NCBI GenBank assembly: GCA_934101595.1
Contig: CAKORR010000003.1
Coordinates: 62,001-126,000 of the forward strand
Direction: 5' to 3'
Length of the DNA stretch: 64,000 bases
Source of the DNA: an uncultured Bacilli bacterium
GTDB lineage: Bacteria; Bacillota_I; Bacilli_A; RF39; UBA660
This document shows, in pieces, positions 7,327 through 15,369 of this stretch (positions are counted from its first letter, which is position 1; each line of letters begins with the position of its first letter). The notes below the pieces were generated by a model. That model did not search any database. It saw only the letters and a list, made by a program, of their open reading frames with translations, and had not been told where the DNA came from. A program made the translations under genes and the position numbers.

Positions 7327-9543
7327 ATGGCAAAACGTAAAAAAACAAAAGATTCAGAAAGTAAAGTCTCAGGATACAGTGTTGAACTCACCGGACTGAT
7401 TTTAATATTAATTGGATTTATTGGCCTAGGATTTGGTATTGTCGGATCAATCATTAAAAAATTTGCTATGTTTTTAACAGGGATATGGTGGATGATTCTT
7501 CTTATATTTTTAATGTTTATAGGTCTATATATGCTTATTAAAAGAAAAACTCCCAAATTCATTTCCGCAAAGCTTATAGGTTTGTATGTCGTATTTGCAG
7601 TTATTTTAGTTGCTAGCCATTATGGCTTTATAAACAATTGCAAAGACGCTAAAGAAATTATAACAACTACTTTAAATCAATATATGGAAAGAATTTCAAC
7701 TATAGGAAATAACACAGCTTTATTAACAAGTGGAACAACCTCTATAGAGATTGGTGGTGGAATGATCGGAGCACTATTATCCGCAGGATTATTCTTCTTA
7801 TTTGGAGACGTCGGAACAAAAGTCGTTACCATAATAATGTTAATATTTGGCTTTATCTTACTATTTGATATTAACTTTGAAAAAATTATTAATAGTTGGA
7901 AAAACAAAATTGCTAATCTTAAACATTCTAATAAAGGAAATGTCCTAAAAGAAAAAGAATTTAATACCGATACTTTAACTTATGAGGAAGAGAAAAAACC
8001 TAAAAATGACCGCATTGTAATAACAAGTGTAGAAGAATTGAAAATCAAAGATAATAAAGAAACTTTAGATGACGACCATCCTAAAACTCGTCAAGATCTT
8101 GAAGAATATGTACTTCCCCCACTGTCATTACTTGAAAATCCTATTGTAAATAAAAGTAAAACATCAAATGATTTTACAAAAACAAATAAAGAAATTCTAG
8201 AAAATGTTTTAGCCGACTTTCAAATTAGTGGTAAAGTTGTTGCTATTCATATTGGACCTGCTGTTACTCAATATGAAGTTGTGGTTCCAAGTGGTACAAA
8301 AGTAAGTCGCATTTTAAGTATTAATAAAGAAATTGCTCTGGCTTTAGCTGCTAAAGATGTAAGAATTCAAGCTCCAATTCCAGGAAAAAGCACTATCGGA
8401 GTTGAAATACCTAATCCAGAAATTAGTATGGTTAAAGTTAAAGAGATATTAGGCGCTGATTTTAAAGGAAAAGATGGAAAAATCGTAGCTGCCTTAGGTA
8501 AAGATATTATGGGTAATCCTAAAGTTATGGACATTGCTAAAACACCTCACTTATTAATTGCTGGTGCTACTGGTAGTGGTAAATCAGTATGTATTAACAC
8601 AATATTAGCTTCAATATTAATGAGATATAGGCCAAATGAAGTCAAGCTTGTTTTAGTAGATCCTAAAAAGGTTGAACTTTCAAATTATAATGGAGTACCT
8701 CATTTACTAACTCCGGTAGTTACAGATCCTAAAAAAGCCTCGATTGCATTGCAAAAAATTGTAAGTGAAATGGAAAAAAGATATGATCAATTTGAAGAAG
8801 CTGGTGCAAAAAATATTACTTCTTATAACGAAATTATTATGAAAAACAATAAAAAACACCCTGATAGAATTGATCCTATCATGCCGTATATTGTTGTTAT
8901 TATTGATGAACTTGCAGATTTAATGCTAGTAGCTTCTAAGGAAGTTGAAGATTCTATAATGCGTATTACTCAAATGGCAAGAGCTGCTGGTATTCACTTA
9001 ATTGTTGCCACTCAAAGGCCATCAACGGATGTAATTACAGGTGTTGTAAAAAGTAACATTCCTTCTCGTATAAGCTTTGCGGTTTCATCAAACATTGATT
9101 CCAGAACTATTCTAGATATGAGTGGTGCCGAGAAATTATTAGGTAAAGGTGATATGTTATACTTGCCAATGGGCGAAAATACACCAATACGTATTCAAGG
9201 ATGCTATATTTCCGATGATGAAATAAAACGTATTATCGACTATTGCGTCAACGCTCAAAAAGCTCAATATGATGAAACTATGTTCCAATTAGATAGTAAT
9301 TCTTTAAAAAGTGATAATAATGATGATAAAGAAGAATATGATGATCCAATGTATAATGAAGTTGTCGAATTTGCTATTCAAACCGGAAAAATAAGTGCTT
9401 CACTTCTTCAAAGAAGATTCAGATTCGGATATAATAGAGCCGCTAGAATTGTTGATTTGTTAGAAGAACGAGGTATAATCGGTCCAGCTACAGGTACTAG
9501 TAAGCCAAGAGAAGTATTAGTTAAACTAAAAGAAGAAGATTAA
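7327..9543 (+). CDS. ftsK: DNA translocase FtsK/SpoIIIE
   Basis: A 738-residue septal DNA pump. Four N-terminal membrane segments (about 15-185) are followed by an acidic linker, then the RecA-like motor with Walker A GATGSGKS (413-420), Walker B VVIIDELADLM and the MARAAGIHLIVATQRPS signature. The C-terminal winged-helix gamma domain (about 675-738: GKISASLLQRRFRFGYNRAARIV) reads polar chromosomal sequences. Length and layout fit SpoIIIE/SftA-class enzymes; since the cell sporulates it may also move the forespore chromosome. The start follows TGGTGATAAT. Its 3' end lies in a 14-bp palindrome shared with the convergent clp gene. Confidence 0.97.
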   Translation: MAKRKKTKDSESKVSGYSVELTGLILILIGFIGLGFGIVGSIIKKFAMFLTGIWWMILLIFLMFIGLYMLIKRKTPKFISAKLIGLYVVFAVILVASHYGFINNCKDAKEIITTTLNQYMERISTIGNNTALLTSGTTSIEIGGGMIGALLSAGLFFLFGDVGTKVVTIIMLIFGFILLFDINFEKIINSWKNKIANLKHSNKGNVLKEKEFNTDTLTYEEEKKPKNDRIVITSVEELKIKDNKETLDDDHPKTRQDLEEYVLPPLSLLENPIVNKSKTSNDFTKTNKEILENVLADFQISGKVVAIHIGPAVTQYEVVVPSGTKVSRILSINKEIALALAAKDVRIQAPIPGKSTIGVEIPNPEISMVKVKEILGADFKGKDGKIVAALGKDIMGNPKVMDIAKTPHLLIAGATGSGKSVCINTILASILMRYRPNEVKLVLVDPKKVELSNYNGVPHLLTPVVTDPKKASIALQKIVSEMEKRYDQFEEAGAKNITSYNEIIMKNNKKHPDRIDPIMPYIVVIIDELADLMLVASKEVEDSIMRITQMARAAGIHLIVATQRPSTDVITGVVKSNIPSRISFAVSSNIDSRTILDMSGAEKLLGKGDMLYLPMGENTPIRIQGCYISDDEIKRIIDYCVNAQKAQYDETMFQLDSNSLKSDNNDDKEEYDDPMYNEVVEFAIQTGKISASLLQRRFRFGYNRAARIVDLLEERGIIGPATGTSKPREVLVKLKEED

Positions 9544-9570
9544 TTATTTATAATAAAATCTTCTTCTTTT
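9528..9570. terminator. Palindromic bidirectional terminator inside two convergent gene ends
   Basis: A perfect 14-bp stem (AAAAGAAGAAGATT / AATCTTCTTCTTTT) with a 15-nt loop covers the last codons of both ftsK and the clp gene, whose stop codons overlap by 4 nt. Both proteins therefore end with Lys-Glu-Glu-Asp near the C-terminus. A T-run follows on each strand as part of the stem. Confidence 0.7.
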
Positions 9571-11474
9571 AATTTGTCTAAATCAATAATTTCTTTATCT
9601 AATATATTACTTTCTTTTTCTTCTCTTATAAAACCTACACTACTTTTATTATTTGTACTATCCATAAAAATGAGGATGCTATTATTAAAATAAATATTTT
9701 CACCAGCCATATTTTTAAAACTACCATTCTTTATAATATTATTAAAAATAGCTTTTACTTTTTCGCTTGCTTCATCATAATTATCAATGATTATTACGGA
9801 AAAAGTATTGTTTAGTAAGGGTTTAAATAAATAATCAATTGAATAAATATTACCCCCAAATAACTTTTCTTCAAAAAGACTTGGTGATAAGTCTTTTATA
9901 TCAATCATAAAAGTATTATATTTACTTTTATAGCATTTGATAAGGTTTTCTTTTATTTTAGCCTTTTCTTCTTTATCACCCCTGATTCTTAAAACTGTTG
10001 GAGTTACGGATAAGGAATCATTGTTTATTGAGAGTGCCTTTAAAAACCTATTAATAAAGTTCTTGTTTTTTATTTGCTTATTTAATATATCTTCGTGCAT
10101 TTTTAAACTTGGCACATTATTTTTCTTGTTAATAACTTGTAATATGTCTTCTTTAGAGACGGTATAGTTTTGAATTAAAGAATTATTTTTTAAAGCAAGC
10201 TCTTTTTTGGCACATAAAAAAGCTTTATTAAAATCATTTCTTTTCACAGCTTGCATTTTATCTTTTTTTATTTTTTCTATAATATTTTTACTTTCTTTAG
10301 TACTTTTTGATTCGTTTTTGCATCTTACATACGCACATACAGTATCTAAAATATCTATACATTTATCGGGATTATATCTATTCTGAATGTATTTATTACT
10401 ATAAAAAATAATATCATCAATATTTCTTTTTGTTACTATTACATTATGGTACTTTTCATATTCGCATTTAACTTGCATTAATAAATTTTCAAGTTCCTCG
10501 TCGTTCGGTTCATTTAAATATATCTTTTCAAATCTTCTATCTAAAGCTTTATCATTTAAAATATATTTATCATATTCTTTTAATGTTGTTGCTCCGATAC
10601 ACTTTATTTGACCTCTAGCCAAATATGGTTTAATTATATCCGCGGCATTAATAGCACCTTCGGCACCTCCAGCATTTACCATCGTATGAATTTCATCAAT
10701 AAACAAAATTGTATTTTTATTAGCCACTAATTCATTTATTATTTTAGTAAGTTTTTCTTCAAATTCTCCTCGATATTTAGTTCCCGCTACTAATGAGCCC
10801 ATTTCTAACATTACTATACTTTTATCCTTTAAAAATTTGGGACAGTTACCATTTTCAATTCTTCTTGCTATTTCCTCAACTAAAGCAGTCTTTCCTACAC
10901 CAGCTTCACCAATCAATAATGGATTATTTTTCTTTTTTCGCAAAAGCACTTCTATAATTCGATTTATTTCTTCTTCTCTTCCGATTATTTTTTCCGCCAA
11001 ATCTACAGTTTTATTTAATGAAACGCCAACACTAAAAAGTAACGATGAGTTTGCTTTACCTTCATAAAAAAGATCCTTATGAAGTTTTTCAACATCCACA
11101 TCCATTGCTATTAGTAATCTATAGGCAATCCCCTCCTGTTCATCTAAAATTGCCAAAACATAGTGTATAGGTTTAATTACCTGTTCATCATCCTTAGCAA
11201 ATTCTTGTGCGGATAAAATGATTTTTTTTAATAGTGGTGTATATAAATTATCATTATGTTGATATTCTGAACATCCAACAACTCTTAAAAGTTCTTTTTT
11301 AAAAGTGTTATATGTAACATTGTATTCTTTAAAAATATCGGATACTTCATTACTATTTTTTAAAATACTCAAAAAAAGATGTTCACTTCCTACATAGGGA
11401 TGATGAAGTTTTTTTCTTTCTTGTTCTGCGTCTCTTAATATAATACAGCCTTCCAAATTAAAATTATCAAACAT
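9540..11474 (-). CDS. ClpC-like AAA+ ATPase with degenerate, truncated second module
   Basis: A 644-residue Hsp100 protein. It has a Clp N-domain (about 1-140), an intact first ATPase module with Walker A GEAGVGKT (189-196), pore loop GTKYRGEFE, Walker B ILFIDE (256-261), sensor GATTLKEY and the arginine pair in LDRRFEK, then a UVR-like middle segment (about 385-420). The second module is abnormal: the Walker A site reads RIRGDKEEKAKIKE without GKT, only a weak Walker B (FSVIIIDNYDEA) remains, and the small C-terminal domain with the ClpP-binding loop is missing. Normal ClpC is about 810 residues. It may be an unfoldase working without ClpP, or a regulator. Ribosome site AGGAGG. Confidence 0.85.
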   Translation of the reverse strand: MFDNFNLEGCIILRDAEQERKKLHHPYVGSEHLFLSILKNSNEVSDIFKEYNVTYNTFKKELLRVVGCSEYQHNDNLYTPLLKKIILSAQEFAKDDEQVIKPIHYVLAILDEQEGIAYRLLIAMDVDVEKLHKDLFYEGKANSSLLFSVGVSLNKTVDLAEKIIGREEEINRIIEVLLRKKKNNPLLIGEAGVGKTALVEEIARRIENGNCPKFLKDKSIVMLEMGSLVAGTKYRGEFEEKLTKIINELVANKNTILFIDEIHTMVNAGGAEGAINAADIIKPYLARGQIKCIGATTLKEYDKYILNDKALDRRFEKIYLNEPNDEELENLLMQVKCEYEKYHNVIVTKRNIDDIIFYSNKYIQNRYNPDKCIDILDTVCAYVRCKNESKSTKESKNIIEKIKKDKMQAVKRNDFNKAFLCAKKELALKNNSLIQNYTVSKEDILQVINKKNNVPSLKMHEDILNKQIKNKNFINRFLKALSINNDSLSVTPTVLRIRGDKEEKAKIKENLIKCYKSKYNTFMIDIKDLSPSLFEEKLFGGNIYSIDYLFKPLLNNTFSVIIIDNYDEASEKVKAIFNNIIKNGSFKNMAGENIYFNNSILIFMDSTNNKSSVGFIREEKESNILDKEIIDLDKLKEEDFIINN

Positions 11475-11530
11475 AGGCCCTCCTAATATAAATCTATATT
11501 TATAATGTTAATTTTTAAAACCTCTTATTC

Positions 11531-11560
11531 AAAAAAAATAAGTCTAACTATTAGACTTAT
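11531..11560 (-). terminator. recA terminator overlapping the stop codon
   Basis: ATAAGTCTAA / TTAGACTTAT, 10-bp perfect stem with a 3-nt loop, followed on the minus strand by eight T. The stem contains the last recA codons and its TAG stop. Confidence 0.9.
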
Positions 11561-12563
11561 CAGATTTATTAAATCCCATCTCGGTACGAATTTTATTTTC
11601 TAGTTCTTCCTTTAATGCTGGATTATCTCTTAAAAGTTGTTTTACATTCTCTTTACCTTGGCCAAGTTTTTCGCCATTGTATGAGTACCAAGCACCACTT
11701 TTTTCAATGATATTCATCTCGGAGGCCAAATCAACAATTTCACCTTCCCTAGAAATGCCTTCACCATACATAATCTCTACATTTGCAGTTTTAAAAGGGG
11801 GAGCAACTTTATTTTTTACTACCTTAATAGTAGTTTTATTACCTATAACATTATCCCCATTTTTTATTTGTTCAGCTCTTCTAATATCAAGCCTAATTGT
11901 CGAATAAAATTTTAAAGCTCTTCCTCCAGGTGTAGTTTCTGGGTTTCCAAACATAATTCCTACTTTTTCACGAAGTTGATTAATAAAGATAGCTGTTGTT
12001 TTAGTTTTGTTAATAGTACCCGACAGCTTTCTTAAAGCTTGCGACATCAATCTGGCTTGTAAACCGACATGTGAATCACCCATCTCGCCATCTATCTCAG
12101 CTTGTGGAACCAAGGCGGCAACTGAGTCAATTACAACTATATTTACTGCTTCACTTCTAACTAAAGCCTCACAAATTTCTAAGGCTTGTTCTCCCGTATC
12201 CGGTTGAGAAAGAAGCAATTCATTTATATTAACTCCTAATTTTTTTGCATAAACTGGATCAAGGGCATGCTCTGCATCAATAAATGCCGCTGTACCGCCA
12301 TTTTTTTGCACTTCAGCGATTGCTTGCAAAGCAACCGTTGTTTTACCACTTGATTCAGGTCCATATATTTCTATTATTCTTCCTTTAGGAAATCCCCCAA
12401 CTCCTAATGCTCTATCAAGTTGTAATGAACCACTTGAGGTTACATCAACGTTTACATGTGAGTCTTCTCCTAATTTCATTATGGCTCCAGATCCAAATTG
12501 TTTTTGAATATCTGCCAATACTTGTTCTAATGCCTTATTTTTATTCTTTTCTTCTTTTGCCAT
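11544..12563 (-). CDS. recA: Recombinase RecA
   Basis: A 339-residue protein, normal length for RecA, which forms filaments on single-stranded DNA for strand exchange and SOS induction. Walker A GPESSGKT (68-75), the IDAEHALD Walker-type loop, VIDSVAALVP, the L1/L2 loop region with FINQLREKVGIMFGNPETTPGGRALKF and the acidic C-terminus are all present. Ribosome site AAAGGAGG. A strong TTGACA/TACAAT promoter lies just upstream; I saw no clear LexA box of the Bacillus type around it. Confidence 0.98.
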   Translation of the reverse strand: MAKEEKNKNKALEQVLADIQKQFGSGAIMKLGEDSHVNVDVTSSGSLQLDRALGVGGFPKGRIIEIYGPESSGKTTVALQAIAEVQKNGGTAAFIDAEHALDPVYAKKLGVNINELLLSQPDTGEQALEICEALVRSEAVNIVVIDSVAALVPQAEIDGEMGDSHVGLQARLMSQALRKLSGTINKTKTTAIFINQLREKVGIMFGNPETTPGGRALKFYSTIRLDIRRAEQIKNGDNVIGNKTTIKVVKNKVAPPFKTANVEIMYGEGISREGEIVDLASEMNIIEKSGAWYSYNGEKLGQGKENVKQLLRDNPALKEELENKIRTEMGFNKSDKSNS

Positions 12564-12592
12564 TTTAAAGCCTCCTTTTTTAATACATTCTC

Positions 12593-12621
12593 ATTGTAAT
12601 ACATATCAATTCTTTTGTCAA
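12593..12621 (-). promoter_or_regulatory. Sigma-A promoter of recA
   Basis: TTGACA (12616-12621), 17-nt spacer, TACAAT (12593-12598), 30 nt before the recA start codon. Confidence 0.8.
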
Positions 12622-12660
12622 TTATTTTTTCAAACATTTGTTTGTGTATAATTTACGCAT

Positions 12661-12690
12661 AAAAAAAGACTTTTTGCTTAGCAAAAAATC
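12661..12690 (-). terminator. Terminator of the rodZ-like/pgsA operon
   Basis: GATTTTTTGC / GCAAAAAGTC stem (one G-U pair) with a TAA loop and a run of seven T on the minus strand. Confidence 0.85.
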
Positions 12691-12712
12691 AATTTTTGTT
12701 ATTATCTTTTTA

Positions 12713-13312
12713 TTAATTCTTTTCTTTTGGAAATAAAAATTCTTTTGAATTATTAAAATACTGAATTCCTGAAATTACTGATAATACAGTCGCAGCCAAA
12801 ATTAATATTTCATCTAATCTTAAAGGAATAATCTCAAATGGCAAATTGCTAAACATAGCAAGAGTCATTCCCACCATCATACAAATAGTTTTTATTTTTC
12901 CTAAAATACTCGCCGCTACAACCTTCCCCTTGTTACCAGAAACCATTTTGCATGAATCAACAACTGTATCTCTAGTAATTATAATTACAGGTACAAAAAG
13001 CGGTATCATTCTATTATATGCCATAATTATAAGAACACCATTTACTAAAATCTTATCAGCAATGGCATCCATAACTTTTCCAAAATCTGTTACCATATTT
13101 CTGCTTCTAGCGATATACCCATCAACAAAATCAGTAACTGATGCCACAACAAACATTATACCAGTTATTATATATAATAAACTAATTTGAACACCAAAGA
13201 CTGTATAAACTGGAAAATAAACTCCCAACTCAGGCCATGGCATCAATAACATAATAATTAAAAGGACTCCTAAAAAAATTCTTCCTAATGTAATTTTATT
13301 TGGTAAATTCAT
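12713..13312 (-). CDS. pgsA: CDP-diacylglycerol--glycerol-3-phosphate 3-phosphatidyltransferase
   Basis: A 199-residue integral membrane enzyme making phosphatidylglycerophosphate, the first committed step to phosphatidylglycerol. The CDP-alcohol phosphotransferase motif D-x2-D-G-x2-A-R-x8-G-x3-D-x3-D is intact (DFVDGYIARSRNMVTDFGKV, then MDAIADK). About five to six hydrophobic segments are visible, and length is typical. It lies 8 nt after the RodZ-like gene, an arrangement also seen in Bacillus (ymfM-pgsA), and uses a GGAGATATT ribosome site. Phosphatidylglycerol is also the polyol-phosphate donor for the LtaS-type enzyme further right. Confidence 0.96.
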   Translation of the reverse strand: MNLPNKITLGRIFLGVLLIIMLLMPWPELGVYFPVYTVFGVQISLLYIITGIMFVVASVTDFVDGYIARSRNMVTDFGKVMDAIADKILVNGVLIIMAYNRMIPLFVPVIIITRDTVVDSCKMVSGNKGKVVAASILGKIKTICMMVGMTLAMFSNLPFEIIPLRLDEILILAATVLSVISGIQYFNNSKEFLFPKEKN

Positions 13313-13320
13313 AATATCTC

Positions 13321-13791
13321 CTACTCCACATAACTTATAGTTGCCGCAACATGCTTATCAACTGTTATTTGCTTTACAGACCAAATTATAGTTAAAATAA
13401 CAAGTAAAAAGATAAGTACATATACTAAAATAAAATATTTTTCTTTTTTATTAACCGCCTTAGTATATGGTGATAATACTTTAACAGTTTCTTTTTCCTC
13501 TTTAGCTTGGTCTTTATAAGCCTTTTCAATTTCTTTTACAGGAATTTTTGAAGTATAATCATACATATAATCATTAAATGTATTTATTACGTAATTTTCA
13601 TCAATTCCCAAGTATTTCGCATAATCGCTTAAATTTCTTTTTAATTCAAAGATATCCTTAAAAGCTCCTATTTTACCGCTTTCAATGTTTTCTAATATAA
13701 CATCTTTGATTTTTAAATCTTTGCTGGCTTCCTGCAATGATATACCAGAATCTATTCTAGTACTTTTCAGCAAATTGCCAATCTCGTCCAA
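13321..13791 (-). CDS. RodZ-like helix-turn-helix membrane protein
   Basis: A 156-residue protein with an N-terminal XRE/RodZ-type helix-turn-helix (about 3-75: LLKSTRIDSGISLQEASKDL, then YAKYLGID), a charged linker, one membrane segment (about 121-140) and a very short external tail. Full RodZ is longer, with an outer beta domain; this one stops soon after the membrane. RodZ links the MreB cytoskeleton to the wall machinery. The start is TTG at 13791, 9 nt after AAGGAG; an ATG 5 nt upstream is in another frame. It is co-transcribed with pgsA and begins just after the 3' end of RNase P RNA. Confidence 0.82.
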   Translation of the reverse strand: MDEIGNLLKSTRIDSGISLQEASKDLKIKDVILENIESGKIGAFKDIFELKRNLSDYAKYLGIDENYVINTFNDYMYDYTSKIPVKEIEKAYKDQAKEEKETVKVLSPYTKAVNKKEKYFILVYVLIFLLVILTIIWSVKQITVDKHVAATISYVE

Positions 13792-13817
13792 GACATTTCA
13801 CTCCTTCAATTTAAAAA

Positions 13818-14168
13818 AATAATATCCATATAAGCCATGTTCTGTCCTTTGTAAAAAGGGGCAAATATTTATCTACCACATAAGCGGTCCCCTACTCTGT
13901 TTTATTCCTTTGTAGAAGCTCCCCTACCAAAATTTGGGTTTCTCGCTCGCGGGGTTTACCACGTTCCACTTACAAAGTTTCCCTTGTATCTCGTCTCTTT
14001 GGCACTTTTATATCTAATCTAACCATTTAAGGTTATTTCGAAGCCGTTAGTATACACTACCTTAGGTTATTTTTTCCCTAAGCACGAACACTACAACCAT
14101 TTCAGGTTGTGCGAGCATGGACTTTCCTCTACATAAATAATTTATGCAGCATTTGCCTAGATATTATT
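13818..14168 (-). ncRNA. rnpB: RNase P RNA, Bacillus (type B) class
   Basis: The minus strand carries the universal core GAGGAAAGTCCATGCTCGC (P4 region), the type B stretch GTAAACCCC.CGAGCGAGAAACCC and the 3' end GACAGAACATGGCTTA. The ends pair as helix P1 (AATAATATC with GATATTATT), followed by a T-run. RNase P RNA is the catalytic part of the enzyme that trims tRNA 5' leaders. The gpsB-rnpB order is conserved in Bacillus. Helix P1 overlaps the gpsB stop codon, so the 5' end probably arises inside, or is processed from, the gpsB transcript. Confidence 0.95.
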
Positions 14169-14496
14169 CATCTTTTCCGTAAACAATTTTTTCAAGTTGA
14201 CTAATTCTTCTAAGAACATCGATATTATTTATTGATCTTGTCTGATTGTTTCCTTCACCAGCAGCTTCAATAGTCGTTCTAAGTCTTCTTATTTCTTGTT
14301 TAAGTTTTATATTATCTTCTGTAAGATCTTTTATTTCTTTATCCTTGGATTTAATAATTGAAATAAATTCGGCATAATCACGTATAACCATATCAAGATA
14401 TTTATCAACCTCCTGAGGTCTATAGCCTCTCGCATCAACTTTAAATTCCTTTTCAAGTATTTCTTGAGGAGTTAAGTAAATTCTATCATTATACAT
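14164..14496 (-). CDS. gpsB: Cell division protein GpsB (DivIVA family)
   Basis: A 110-residue protein with the DivIVA/GpsB N-terminal membrane-binding region (LTPQEILEKEFKVDARGY, then RPQEVDKYLDMVI), a coiled coil (about 45-80), a short linker and a C-terminal trimerising helix (VLRRISQLEKIVYG). GpsB shuttles class A PBPs between septum and side wall; the ponA gene is about 900 bp away on the other strand. Ribosome site GAAGGTGG. The stop codon sits inside helix P1 of the downstream RNase P RNA gene. Confidence 0.95.
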   Translation of the reverse strand: MYNDRIYLTPQEILEKEFKVDARGYRPQEVDKYLDMVIRDYAEFISIIKSKDKEIKDLTEDNIKLKQEIRRLRTTIEAAGEGNNQTRSINNIDVLRRISQLEKIVYGKDE

Positions 14497-14560
14497 TTTT
14501 CCACCTTCTTACGGTTACAATTATATAAATTTTGTCATCATTTGTCAATATGGGCTAAAA

Positions 14561-14591
14561 GAAAAATCAAGACTTGTTATCATCGTCTTGA
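14561..14591 (-). terminator. Terminator at the end of the 35-residue ORF
   Basis: TCAAGAC / GTCTTGA stem with an 11-nt loop, followed by TTTTTC on the minus strand. The stem contains the last codons and stop of the small ORF. Confidence 0.7.
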
Positions 14592-14674
14592 CTTTCTAGT
14601 GAAGCATCAAATAGCTTTAAACTTGCTAAAGAAACCTCTTTTATTAGCTCATCAAATACACTATCTATTCTCAT
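14567..14674 (-). CDS. 35-residue small protein of unknown function
   Basis: A short ORF with an ATG 4 nt after a strong GGAGG site. The product is MRIDSVFDELIKEVSLASLK followed by LFDASLESQDDDNKS: an amphipathic helix with an acidic tail. It has its own terminator and lies alone between gpsB and recU. The ribosome site and terminator support a real transcript, but I recognise no family. Confidence 0.5.
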   Translation of the reverse strand: MRIDSVFDELIKEVSLASLKLFDASLESQDDDNKS

Positions 14675-14765
14675 TTTTCCTCCACTTATTATTTTATGAA
14701 TAAATATTTAAAAAACAAGATTTTCGACATTTTTAAACAAAAGATGTCAAATAAAAATACTAGAG

Positions 14766-14794
14766 TAGAAAATATTATAAATGTGTAGTATAAT
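14766..14794 (+). promoter_or_regulatory. Probable promoter of recU-ponA
   Basis: TATAAT (14789-14794) preceded, with a 17-nt spacer, by a weak -35 TAGAAA (14766-14771). It lies 17 nt before the recU start codon. Confidence 0.5.
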
Positions 14795-14811
14795 TTATAA
14801 GGTGATTAAAG

Positions 14812-15369
14812 TTGAATTATCCAAACAAAATTAAAAAAAATAACAACAAATTTATCACTTATGCTAATAGAGGCATGACTCTAGAAGAATTAGTTAATAA
14901 AACAAATGATTATTATATCGAAACCGATCAAGCTATAATTTATAAAAAGCCTACTCCAATTGGAATAGTTAAATCTGATTATAAGAACATTACTAAAGCT
15001 TATTTTAAAGCCCCATCAACATTAGATTATAACGGAATTTATAAGGGCTGCTACATAGAGTTTGATGCTAAAGAAACAAAGCAAAAAACCTCTTTTCCAC
15101 TTAAAAATATTCATGATCATCAATTAGTACACATGAGAAGAATTATTAATCATGGCGGAATATGTTTTTTGATAATTCTTATGAATAATGAGATATATTA
15201 CTTAGATGGAAATGACCTATTTAGTTTTATTGATTCTGAAAAAAGAAAAAGTATTCCTTTTAGTTACTTTGAAGAAAAAGCAATTTTGCTAAAAGAAAAT
15301 TATTTAAAAGGTATAAATTATTTAGAAGCTATAGATAAAATATATAAAGGAGAAAAATATGAAAATTAA
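14812..15369 (+). CDS. recU: Holliday junction resolvase RecU
   Basis: A 185-residue enzyme that cuts four-way DNA junctions during recombination and chromosome segregation. The family signatures RGMTLEELVNKTNDYY, IIYKKPTPIGIVK, STLDYNGIYKGCYIEFDAKE (Asp, Glu and Lys of the nuclease site) and the following H.HQ segment are present. It starts at TTG 14812 after AAGGTGATT and overlaps ponA by 11 nt. The recU-ponA pair is a classic Bacillota arrangement linking recombination and wall synthesis. Confidence 0.95.
   Translation: MNYPNKIKKNNNKFITYANRGMTLEELVNKTNDYYIETDQAIIYKKPTPIGIVKSDYKNITKAYFKAPSTLDYNGIYKGCYIEFDAKETKQKTSFPLKNIHDHQLVHMRRIINHGGICFLIILMNNEIYYLDGNDLFSFIDSEKRKSIPFSYFEEKAILLKENYLKGINYLEAIDKIYKGEKYEN

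Noticed and set aside
9540..11474. Frameshift as the cause of the short clp gene
   Set aside because: The reading frame is open to a palindrome shared with ftsK, and the second module is already degenerate well before the end, so a single sequencing error does not explain it.
12580..12660. LexA box upstream of recA
   Set aside because: No stretch fits the Bacillus CGAAC-N4-GTTCG pattern well enough.
13791..14164. Hidden protein gene in the long gap between the RodZ-like gene and gpsB
   Set aside because: The sequence is RNase P RNA with all core motifs.
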